Assembly (NCBI GenBank): GCA_023251625.1
Contig: JAHEYK010000012.1
Location: forward strand, 1-34,217
DNA: 34,217 nt
Source: Bacteroidota bacterium
GTDB lineage: Bacteria > Bacteroidota > Bacteroidia > Palsa-948
Reading direction: 5' to 3'
Shown piece after piece: positions 9,191 to 17,687 of the stretch. Made by a program: the position numbers and the translations under genes. Within the stretch, counting starts at the first letter, position 1. Every line of letters begins with the position of its first letter. The notes beneath the pieces were generated by a model. That model did no database searches. It worked only from the letters and a program-made list of their open reading frames with translations, and was not told the origin of the DNA.

Positions 9191-10825
9191 CTAAAAATCG
9201 TAATAAACGTTGCTGAGGGAGGTACGTATGCCGAAATAGAGGTAGTTGGTCTGAGAGTTTTCAACGGGGCTTACGCTGTTTCTGTTGGAGATGCCAGCAA
9301 CAATATTGAAGTTAGTAGTCGGATTTACAAGATACCCAATGCGAAAATCGATGATGCGCAGGGTTCTGTTTCCCCAAGGGAGGTCAACCGGGATATTTGT
9401 ATCTGATATGAATATGTTGTTTCCATAATTACTTCCGAGATGATCCCAGCCGGTTACAGCGTAATTTATTTTAAGCTGAGTGAAAAAATCTTTGAAATGG
9501 TAATTTAGGAATGAAATTCCTTCGATAAAGTTCGCTCCAAGCGGATGGGCGAGAGGCTGGTTATAATGCGAGTAGCTTTGGGCGGGTAGTGCAGATGAGT
9601 ATGAATAGGAAGAAACATCATTTCCTTCCAGTTGTAAATGAAGATTTTTTATCCCAAACACATCAAAGTATGTAAAACCTGCCTGCACTCCGTTCTTATA
9701 ACCGCCAATATCATCCAGCATGTATTGCCCGTAAACAGAAATTGATTTTGTGATCTTAATTTTTAAAGTCCAGCCAAGCAATACATTATTTTTTCCTGCT
9801 AATCCTTCGGTAAGTGCTGCGTTGTAAATGATCGGACTGAAGTAGCTGAAGCTAAGATGCTGATTGTTCATCGAATCGCTGGCCTGCCATATGACACCTT
9901 GAAAGAATCCAAGTTGTACCCGCTTTTGAATATTCCAGCTCAGGAACTGAAAATTGCCAGCCTTCTTTTGAAAGATTGGCTCGGTGCCCGGGGGGGCTTT
10001 AACGCCTCCATCGGTAAGGTTCATGAATACAGCATACAAATTTGTGTACTGAAATTTTCCAAAAGTAGAAGTGATGCGTGCATAGGGATAGTTAAAAGCG
10101 TTGTCACTTAATAACAGCGAACGATACCCATCGCCCACAAAATGTTTTCCATGCCCCACTTGAAAATTAAAATGTTTGCTTGGAGAGTAGGAAACATAGC
10201 CCGAAGCCATGGCAAAATCATACCCATTGTTTTTGAATTTTTTCCATCTCCCTTGACCGGGTACCACAAAATATTTTTCGTTGAAAGAATCAATGTAAGA
10301 CGCAAAAGTCGCCTGGTTTTCGTAGAAGGAGCTTTCGAAAGAGAATTTCTTTCCGATATCACCTCTTACAATTACTCCGCGTGTGTTTTGATAGATCTTC
10401 TCAGGAATGGTGTCTCTGCTTGCCACATCTCTTCCGAATTCAAAATTGAAAAGCGGGTCAATCGTCATGTGGAATTTATCAGCCGTATCATTTACTATAA
10501 ATAAACTTTCTTGTTTTATTTTCCGGATCAAGTATTTTTTGGAGGAACCTGTATTTTCGCGCTTGTAATCTGACTCGGATTCAAGCCGGGGTTTAAAACA
10601 GGATTGAAATGGTATAACACCATCGGAGGGCCGTATCATTTTTTTGAATGAGGATGTATCCAGCTGAGTTTTTGCTGTCCCGTTATTTTTTTCAACCTCT
10701 AATCCCCACTCTCTGTTCAAGAGGAGGTTTTTTTGTTGGGCGTGCAAAGAGCCAATAGCGAATAGTGAATAGCCAATAGTGAATAAAAGGCTTGCGACTT
10801 TAAATTTGTAACTTTTGACTTTCAT
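9191..10825 (-). CDS. Outer-membrane beta-barrel protein, RemB / Wzi-like family (paralog 2)
   Basis: QVGHGKHFVGDGYRSLLLSDNAFNYPYARITSTFGKFQYTNLY; ends NVYYDF. The supplied ORF starts at 10867, but [14 protein letters not shown] there comes from a dispersed repeat; MKVKSYKFKVASLLFTIGYSLFAIGSLHAQ from 10825 is a plausible signal peptide. Confidence 0.65.
   Translation of the reverse strand: MKVKSYKFKVASLLFTIGYSLFAIGSLHAQQKNLLLNREWGLEVEKNNGTAKTQLDTSSFKKMIRPSDGVIPFQSCFKPRLESESDYKRENTGSSKKYLIRKIKQESLFIVNDTADKFHMTIDPLFNFEFGRDVASRDTIPEKIYQNTRGVIVRGDIGKKFSFESSFYENQATFASYIDSFNEKYFVVPGQGRWKKFKNNGYDFAMASGYVSYSPSKHFNFQVGHGKHFVGDGYRSLLLSDNAFNYPYARITSTFGKFQYTNLYAVFMNLTDGGVKAPPGTEPIFQKKAGNFQFLSWNIQKRVQLGFFQGVIWQASDSMNNQHLSFSYFSPIIYNAALTEGLAGKNNVLLGWTLKIKITKSISVYGQYMLDDIGGYKNGVQAGFTYFDVFGIKNLHLQLEGNDVSSYSYSSALPAQSYSHYNQPLAHPLGANFIEGISFLNYHFKDFFTQLKINYAVTGWDHLGSNYGNNIFISDTNIPVDLPWGNRTLRIIDFRIGYLVNPTTNFNIVAGISNRNSVSPVENSQTNYLYFGIRTSLSNVYYDF
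10751..10785. repeat. Heptanucleotide array, 5 units (GCCAATA GCGAATA GTGAATA GCCAATA GTGAATA)
   Basis: Period 7 read directly; encodes the h-region FTIGYSLFAIG on the minus strand. Confidence 0.88.
10788..10822. repeat. Second heptanucleotide array (minus strand AAAGTCA AAAGTTA CAAATTT AAAGTCG CAAGCCT)
   Basis: Degenerate period-7 array of the AAGTT family; encodes the Lys-rich n-region KVKSYKFKVAS; 2 nt from array 10751-10785. Confidence 0.65.
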
Positions 10826-10829
10826 CTGT

Positions 10830-10866
10830 GAGATTGCTTCGCTCGTTCCTCGCTCGCAATGGCGCA
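10830..10866. repeat. Dispersed repeat of the 'CATTGCGAGCGAGGAACGAGCGAAGCAATC' type
   Basis: Reverse strand CGCCATTGCGAGCGAGGAACGAGCGAAGCAATCT; translates as xHCERxxSEAIS, a motif I recall in many unrelated predicted bacterial proteins. Confidence 0.7.
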
Positions 10867-11793
10867 TTAGAATTTTGTCTTCACCTCTTCATAAACCATT
10901 TTTATTCCTTCTTCCAGTCCGGTCTTATGTTTCCAGCCTAAGGCATTGATCTTACTTACGTCCATCAGTTTGCGGGGCGTGCCATCAGGTTTGGTAGAAT
11001 CCAGCCGGAGTTCTCCTTCGTAGCCAACAATTTTTTTGATAAGCAATGCGAGGTCTTTAATCGAAATATCTTCTCCCATGCCGACATTGATCAGTCCGGC
11101 ATCGTTATATTTTTCCATCAAGAATACACAAGCTTCTGCGCAATCATCCACATGAAGAAATTCACGTTTGGGAGTTCCTGAGCCCCACATTTCCACGAAT
11201 GAGCTTTTGTTTTTTTTGGCCTCATGAAATTTACGGAGCAGGGCAGGGAGCACATGCGAGTTATTGAGATCGTAATTATCGTTAGGCCCGAATAGGTTTG
11301 TAGGCATTACAGAAATAAAATTGCACCCGTATTGTGCCCGGTATGCATCACAGGTTTTTATGCCTGCAATTTTCGCTATGGCATAAGGCTCGTTCGTATG
11401 TTCAAGTAACCCGGTGAGAAGGTATTCTTCTTTTAAGGGCTGCGGAGCCAGTTTGGGATAGATGCAGGAAGAACCCAGGAACAAAAGTTTTTTTACTTTA
11501 TTTTCATAGGAGGAATGGATCACATTGTTCTGAACCATCAGGTTCTGATAAATAAAATCAGCCCTGAAAGAGTTATTCGCATGAATTCCGCCTACGCGTG
11601 CGGCAGCCAAGAAAACATATTCGGGGTTTTCTTTTGCAAAAAAATCTTTGACGCCTTGCTGATTACAGAGGTCGAGTTCTTTGGAGGTGCGGAAAACAAT
11701 ATTAGTGAACCCTTCCTTTTGAAGTTTTCGTAAAATGGCAGAGCCCACCATTCCATTATGGCCTGCGATGTATATCTTGTCTTTTTTATTCAT
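10867..11793 (-). CDS. fcl: GDP-L-fucose synthase
   Basis: [17 protein letters not shown](P) motif, [46 protein letters not shown]; directly downstream of gmd. Confidence 0.95.
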   Translation of the reverse strand: MNKKDKIYIAGHNGMVGSAILRKLQKEGFTNIVFRTSKELDLCNQQGVKDFFAKENPEYVFLAAARVGGIHANNSFRADFIYQNLMVQNNVIHSSYENKVKKLLFLGSSCIYPKLAPQPLKEEYLLTGLLEHTNEPYAIAKIAGIKTCDAYRAQYGCNFISVMPTNLFGPNDNYDLNNSHVLPALLRKFHEAKKNKSSFVEMWGSGTPKREFLHVDDCAEACVFLMEKYNDAGLINVGMGEDISIKDLALLIKKIVGYEGELRLDSTKPDGTPRKLMDVSKINALGWKHKTGLEEGIKMVYEEVKTKF

Positions 11794-12874
11794 GTAAATT
11801 AAAGACCGAGTGCCCCCCTTCCAAAAGATATTTATCGCGCTGGAATAATTTGATATCCGAGGCTACCATTTCTTTTACCAATTGTTCAACGGCTATTTTG
11901 GGGACCCAGCCAAGCTTCTTTTTTGCTTTGGAAGCATCGCCGATCAGCAGATCCACTTCGGTAGGGCGAAAATATTTTTTATCGATCTCAATAATTGTTT
12001 TGCCTGTTTTTGTATTAATTCCTTTTTCATCCACTCCTTTGCCTTTCCATTCTATTTTAATTCCGGCTTCAATAAATGCCAGTTCCACAAATCTGCGTAC
12101 CGAGATCTTTTTGCCTGTTGCCAGTACAAAATCATCCGCTTCTTTTTGCTGAAGCATGAGCCACATTCCTTCTACATAATCTTTTGCATGCCCCCAATCG
12201 CGTTCTGCATCCATGTTCCCCAGAAAAAGATTCTTCTGAAGACCTAAATTCATCCGGGCTGCTGCACGGGTGATCTTACGGGTTACAAACGTTTCTCCGC
12301 GTACCGGGCTTTCATGATTGAACAGAATGCCGTTGCAGGCGAACATATTATATGCTTCGCGGTAATTTTTTGTGATGTAAAATGCGTATGCTTTTGCGGC
12401 TCCGTAAGGGCTGCGAGGATTAAAAGGGGTAGATTCTTTTTGTGGAATTTCCAAAACGTCCCCGTATAACTCAGAAGTGGAAGCCTGGTAGAATTTGGTC
12501 TTCTTTTCCATTTTGAGGATACGGATAGCCTCCAGGATACGCAATGCGCCAATCGCATCCGCATTCGCGGTGTATTCAGGGGTTTCGAACGATACGCGAA
12601 CGTGAGACTGTGCAGCCAGATTATAGATCTCATCCGGCTGGGTTTCCTGAACGATGCGTATCAGGTTGGTACTGTCGGTCAGATCTCCGTAATGAAGGAA
12701 AAACTTTACACCTTTCTCATGCTGATCAGAATACAGATGGTCTACACGCTGTGTGTTGAACATGGAACTCCTTCGTTTGATACCGTGAACGATATATCCC
12801 TTTTTCAGGAGAAGATCAGCAAGATAGGCTCCGTCTTGCCCTGTGATGCCTGTGATAAGTGCAGTCTTTGCCAT
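11786..12874 (-). CDS. gmd: GDP-mannose 4,6-dehydratase
   Basis: [72 protein letters not shown]. Confidence 0.96.
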   Translation of the reverse strand: MAKTALITGITGQDGAYLADLLLKKGYIVHGIKRRSSMFNTQRVDHLYSDQHEKGVKFFLHYGDLTDSTNLIRIVQETQPDEIYNLAAQSHVRVSFETPEYTANADAIGALRILEAIRILKMEKKTKFYQASTSELYGDVLEIPQKESTPFNPRSPYGAAKAYAFYITKNYREAYNMFACNGILFNHESPVRGETFVTRKITRAAARMNLGLQKNLFLGNMDAERDWGHAKDYVEGMWLMLQQKEADDFVLATGKKISVRRFVELAFIEAGIKIEWKGKGVDEKGINTKTGKTIIEIDKKYFRPTEVDLLIGDASKAKKKLGWVPKIAVEQLVKEMVASDIKLFQRDKYLLEGGHSVFNLHE

Positions 12875-12942
12875 GGATAATTAATGTAAAATGTATGCGA
12901 ATTTATGAATTAATGTCCTTCGCAGGGAGCCGACTTATTCTC

Positions 12943-13704
12943 CTAAAGCTGTGTATAAATTGTTTCTGCCAAACGGCTTGCCCCCAAGCGGAATAATTGC
13001 GGGCTCAGCCATTCTTTTCCGAGAATAATTTCTGTGAGGCGAAGATATTTTACGGCAGTATGTGCATCTGAAATTCCTCCTGAAGGTTTTATGCCGATCT
13101 TTTTTCCGGAATCTTTTATGGTCAGCAGCATCGCACAAACAGATTCCAAAGTTGCGTTGACCGGAATTTTTCCGGTAGATGTTTTCAGGAAGTCAGCCCC
13201 TGCCTCAATGGCCAGTTCGCCGGCTTTGCGGATATTATTATAAGACTCAAGCTCTCCTGTTTCAAGGATCACTTTGAGTGTTTTGCCTGCGCTTGCCTTT
13301 TTGAATGAAGATACTTCTGTAATAACGGCTCCAAAATCTCCTGCCAGAAACTTTCCGCGCGAAATAACCATGTCGATCTCATCGGCTCCCTGACTGATCG
13401 CATATTTTTCTTCTTCGAGCCTGAGTGGTAACGGGAGTTGTCCGGATGGAAAAGCACCAGCTACCGAGGCAACTTTAATGAGAGTGTCTGCTAAATATTT
13501 TTTTGCTGTGGAAACCAGTTCAGGGTAGACGCACACGGCAACAGTCCCAAACTTTTTTGCTTTCTTGCAAAGCAGTTGAATGGTCTCTTCATTGTCTTTT
13601 CCTTCCAGTGAGGTGAGGTCGATCATAGATAGCGCTAATGCACATTCTTCTCTGGAAGGAGGGTTGGGAGATATTTCCTTTATATATTTTCCGGTGTCTT
13701 TCAT
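12943..13704 (-). CDS. deoC: Deoxyribose-phosphate aldolase
   Basis: GADEIDMVIS, KVILETGEL, GADFLKTSTGK, IGIKPSGGISD motifs. Confidence 0.94.
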   Translation of the reverse strand: MKDTGKYIKEISPNPPSREECALALSMIDLTSLEGKDNEETIQLLCKKAKKFGTVAVCVYPELVSTAKKYLADTLIKVASVAGAFPSGQLPLPLRLEEEKYAISQGADEIDMVISRGKFLAGDFGAVITEVSSFKKASAGKTLKVILETGELESYNNIRKAGELAIEAGADFLKTSTGKIPVNATLESVCAMLLTIKDSGKKIGIKPSGGISDAHTAVKYLRLTEIILGKEWLSPQLFRLGASRLAETIYTQL

Positions 13705-13770
13705 GGCTGATTTTCAAAGATAACCAATAAATAATTTCTATTCGTACATTCGCAGTTCATTTTATACCTC

Positions 13771-14829
13771 ATGTTAGAAGACAAAAGCCCTGCACGTACC
13801 GAACTGGCCACTCTTGGAGAGTTTGGATTGATCAAGCATATAGCGGAACACGTAAAACTCAGCAATCCCTCTTCATTGAAAGGCATTGGTGACGATGCCG
13901 CTGTGATAGAGTACAGCGCAGGGAAACAAACGGTTGTTTCAACGGATATGCTTGTTGAAGGAGTTCATTTTGATCTTTCTTACTGCCCGTTGAAACATTT
14001 AGGTTATAAGGCAGTCTCAGTGAATTTATCAGATATCTATGCGATGAACGCAACACCCAAACAAATACTTGTTTCCGTTGCCCTTTCAAATCGCTTTTCA
14101 CTTGAAGCGGTTGAAGAGCTATATGCCGGAATGCTGCTTGCCTGCGAAAAGCACGGTGTAGACCTGGTGGGAGGAGATACAAGCACTTCTCGTTCGGGGC
14201 TCATGATTAGTATTACGGCCATTGGCGAGGCAGATAAAAAAGATCTTGTTTATAGGAACGGTGCGAAGCCCGGTAACTTGCTTTGTGTTTCAGGTGATCT
14301 TGGTTCTGCTTATCTCGGACTACAGATCCTGGAACGGGAGAAAAAAATATTCATGGAGAATCCGAATATTCAGCCTGACATGGAAGGGAATGATTATTTG
14401 CTGCAGCGACAATTGAAGCCAGAAGCAAGAAAGGACGTTATAGAGCAATTTAGAGAATTGGGAGTGAAGCCAACCTCCATGATCGATATTTCAGATGGGC
14501 TTGCGTCAGAAGTGCTGCATATTTGTACTCAATCAAATGTAGGCTGCAGACTATATGAAAATAAAATTCCGGCAGATGATACTGCGATCGAGAGAGCAAA
14601 AGAATTCAATCTCAACTCTACCGTTTGTGCGCTGAATGGGGGAGAGGATTACGAGTTGCTTTTTACAATTGATATCAAAGATCACGACAAAGTGAAAAAG
14701 AGCAAAGACCTCACCGTCGTAGGCCATATCACAGAGAAAGAAGAAGGGACGAACCTTGTCCTTACGGGAACTGAAATGCTTTCTCCACTTAAAGCTCAGG
14801 GTTGGGATGCGCTGTTGAACAGGAAGTAG
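13771..14829 (+). CDS. thiL: Thiamine-monophosphate kinase
   Basis: GIGDDAAVIEY, STDMLVEGVHFDLSYCPLKHLGYKAVSVNLSDIYAMNATP, VGGDTSTS, DISDGLASE motifs. Confidence 0.94.
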   Translation: MLEDKSPARTELATLGEFGLIKHIAEHVKLSNPSSLKGIGDDAAVIEYSAGKQTVVSTDMLVEGVHFDLSYCPLKHLGYKAVSVNLSDIYAMNATPKQILVSVALSNRFSLEAVEELYAGMLLACEKHGVDLVGGDTSTSRSGLMISITAIGEADKKDLVYRNGAKPGNLLCVSGDLGSAYLGLQILEREKKIFMENPNIQPDMEGNDYLLQRQLKPEARKDVIEQFRELGVKPTSMIDISDGLASEVLHICTQSNVGCRLYENKIPADDTAIERAKEFNLNSTVCALNGGEDYELLFTIDIKDHDKVKKSKDLTVVGHITEKEEGTNLVLTGTEMLSPLKAQGWDALLNRK

Positions 14830-14837
14830 CTGAAAAA

Positions 14838-17333
14838 TTACTGTTTCACAAATTTTTTCCGACAGGAAATTCCGTTTTCGGAAATTGCAGAAATTATATA
14901 GACTCCTTTGCTGAAATTAGCGATATCTACCCACATGTCATTTTTGAATTTACCCGGAATAAAAGAGGTTGAGAATGAAACACGGCCACTCATATCATAA
15001 ATTTTTATGGAACAGTTTTTCCCTTCAAGACTTTCGGGAAATGAAACTAGAAATTGCTCATTGGTGGCATTGGTATGAATTAAGATTTCTTCATCGGGAA
15101 CAAGTGTAACTGCAATCGGGCCATAGTACTCTGACTGACCGTTATAATCAGTTTGCTTGAGTCGGTAATACAGGTTTGCATCTGCGCTTACGACAGGAAG
15201 GTTATTGTCGGTCAATGAATAGTGACGAACGTAATTGCTATTACCGGCCCCATTTACTTTTCCTATGTCTTCCCATTCCTCCGCATTTTCATCTGTGCTT
15301 CTTTCAACGGTAAAGTAATCATTGTTCATTTCTGAAGAAGTCGCCCAGTCAATATACGTTTTCTTGTTTTGGTATTTGCCGGTTAGTGCGAGTAGTTTGA
15401 CTGGAAGAACCGCGCCATTGGCTTGAAATCCTGTTGGAGTAAATGCACTTGAACTTCCGCATGCTCCAGGGGGCCCGCTTTTCCATAAGGTAGTAGTGGA
15501 ATGATCGACAGTAATAGCTGCATTTGTGAAGCTTGCGCTGCTGGTAGTTATACTTAATGTCCTGGTATAAGCACTTTCACTGTTTCCGCTAGCATCTGTT
15601 TTAATATATAAAAAATCATTGGTCGTAGCAGAAGGGGTAGTAGTAGGCCAGGCAGGATAAACTGTATTATTCGAATATCCTCCGATAATATAACCGCCAT
15701 CAGTTGTTTGTTTTAAATCCATACCATATTCAGCGTTACTGTCTCCGTATCTCATAGCCCATTGGAATGTGCCAGAAACATTTGTTTTAAGCATAATGGC
15801 ATCAGTTCCATAATCCCCAAAAAATGCTGATCCCGCCATTGCATAACCTCCGTCATTAGTTTTGATCATATTATAAGCATCTACAGTAGTGACATTACAA
15901 AGGGTATAGGGCTGGGAAGCTAAAGTTACTGCAGCATTGGCAACCAGAGTGCAAGTTGTAGCACTTCCAATGGTCGAGATAACTCCAATTTTGGTTCCGC
16001 CGGAAGTGTAAATTGTATAGGTAGCGGCTAAGTCAGTATTAAAAGCGGTACCGGTTCCGGTTACATTTTTAGATGCAGTTGATGTTGTAATAGTGCCCGC
16101 TAAATTGGCGGGCATATATTTATTAGACCAATTAGGTGCAGATGTCCCGTTATTTGGAACATTGATCAGCGCAAAACCCTCGGGTGAAGGCCCGCCATGT
16201 GACCCAAGTACGTACGATCCATCCGTAGCTTGCACCAGACCAGCAATATCATCAGTGCCTGTAGATGAGATCTTTCTGTGAAAGGTAACAGGTGTTCCGG
16301 CATTGGGTATTTTTGATAAATACAGATCGCTGCCAGCATAACCACCGGCAACAGCATATCCTCCATCTGTGGTTTGAATAACCAGTGCACCCAATTCACC
16401 TTCGGACGAACTTGTGGATCCTCCAAAAGCTAACTCCCATTGAAGGGCTCCTGTACTGCTGGTTTTAATAAGACCTACATCATCATCCGGAAAACCGCTG
16501 CAGTTATCAAAAGCCCATGCGCTTCCTGCCAGGGTAACAGCCGCATTGCTTATTAAGGTTAAAGCAGTAGCACTTGTAACAGAATTCACGTACCCAATAA
16601 AAGTACCGGTAGAATTGTAAAGCACATCGCCATTAGCCAGACCAGGACCCCCGTAACAGCTACCGCCCACCGTATTGAAAGCAGTGCCGACACCGGTCAC
16701 GTTTGATGAAGCAGTAGAAGTAGTAATTGTGCCGGCTGCAACTGTCCAATACTGGCTGCCAAACTCCGAATACCCGGCGAGTATAAATCCACCATCTGTA
16801 GTTTGTTTTACCGAGGATGCCGCATCATGGGCAAACAATGAAATACCCGGATCCAGATCCGCACTGTTTCCATACGTATTTCTCCATTGAAAAGTGCCCG
16901 AGGCATCGTATTTTATCATTTCCATTTCTCTGCCCGGAGTAGTTACGCCGGTTGCGCTGCAATCCCAGCCGGTAGCTATTACATACCCTCCATTTGATAA
17001 CTTTTCTACCCATGCAAGATATCTATGATAATCATTCAAAGTCGGAGAATCTGCAATACCGAAACCGCCATGAGAATAATATCTGGCCCATTTTAATGGG
17101 CCACCACCTGAACCAATTTTTATAATCAATGGATCACCAGCGCTAGTGGATCCTGCCATAAGAAAATCACCATCGCTGCACTCAACAATGCTATATCCTT
17201 GCTCGGATGCAGTTGTGCTTCCAAAAGTGCGTACCCACCCTTGCCCGAAAGAAAGAATAGGCATAGCTAATACCAAACACAAGCTGGAATTTATCAGCAG
17301 CCAGAAGCGGAGATATTTCAACGATAAATTCAT
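14838..17333 (-). CDS. T9SS-secreted protein with repeated 'TTDGGYxxGGYS' motifs and type A sorting domain
   Basis: Signal peptide; repeats such as QTTDGGFILAGYSEFG and QTTDGGYIIGGYSNN; C-terminus FSKGVYIISAISENGISCRKKFVKQ. Confidence 0.85.
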   Translation of the reverse strand: MNLSLKYLRFWLLINSSLCLVLAMPILSFGQGWVRTFGSTTASEQGYSIVECSDGDFLMAGSTSAGDPLIIKIGSGGGPLKWARYYSHGGFGIADSPTLNDYHRYLAWVEKLSNGGYVIATGWDCSATGVTTPGREMEMIKYDASGTFQWRNTYGNSADLDPGISLFAHDAASSVKQTTDGGFILAGYSEFGSQYWTVAAGTITTSTASSNVTGVGTAFNTVGGSCYGGPGLANGDVLYNSTGTFIGYVNSVTSATALTLISNAAVTLAGSAWAFDNCSGFPDDDVGLIKTSSTGALQWELAFGGSTSSSEGELGALVIQTTDGGYAVAGGYAGSDLYLSKIPNAGTPVTFHRKISSTGTDDIAGLVQATDGSYVLGSHGGPSPEGFALINVPNNGTSAPNWSNKYMPANLAGTITTSTASKNVTGTGTAFNTDLAATYTIYTSGGTKIGVISTIGSATTCTLVANAAVTLASQPYTLCNVTTVDAYNMIKTNDGGYAMAGSAFFGDYGTDAIMLKTNVSGTFQWAMRYGDSNAEYGMDLKQTTDGGYIIGGYSNNTVYPAWPTTTPSATTNDFLYIKTDASGNSESAYTRTLSITTSSASFTNAAITVDHSTTTLWKSGPPGACGSSSAFTPTGFQANGAVLPVKLLALTGKYQNKKTYIDWATSSEMNNDYFTVERSTDENAEEWEDIGKVNGAGNSNYVRHYSLTDNNLPVVSADANLYYRLKQTDYNGQSEYYGPIAVTLVPDEEILIHTNATNEQFLVSFPESLEGKNCSIKIYDMSGRVSFSTSFIPGKFKNDMWVDIANFSKGVYIISAISENGISCRKKFVKQ
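15900..16097 (-). repeat. Intragenic module copy 2 (GTITTSTASKNVTGTGTAFNT...GVISTIGSATTCTLVANAAVTLASQPYTL)
   Basis: Aligns with 16509-16733 in translation. Confidence 0.8.
16509..16733 (-). repeat. Intragenic module copy 1 (GTITTSTASSNVTGVGTAFNT...GYVNSVTSATALTLISNAAVTLAGSAWAF)
   Basis: Aligns with 15900-16097 in translation; interrupts the DGGY-repeat context. Confidence 0.8.
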
Positions 17334-17687
17334 TCTTGATCTAACAGGATTGGTGCATTTTACGCATTTTTAAACGTTTTGGTTACAATTAGGTAGCAGT
17401 ATAATATTGATAACAGTAAATAAATTCAATTACGGATTTTCCATTAGAAGGTTGTGCCTCTATTATTTAATATTTTGAGTCTCATTAGGAAAAAAAATGA
17501 TAAGTAGTGCATATTTTTTAATTAATATGAGTATTTCGGGTACATATGTTTGATTCCCAATAGATAATTTTTGAGAAACGCAGACATAGAAATCAAGTGG
17601 AAAAGGACAGAGAATAGAGATGGATGTAATCTTATGCCTACCAGAGAATGTCAGAAATTATTTCCCGGATTTTTTTCACCAAAATCA

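Noticed and set aside
10826-10867. N-terminal extension [14 protein letters not shown] of the barrel ORF
   Set aside because: Encoded by a dispersed repeat; a signal peptide begins at the internal Met (10825).
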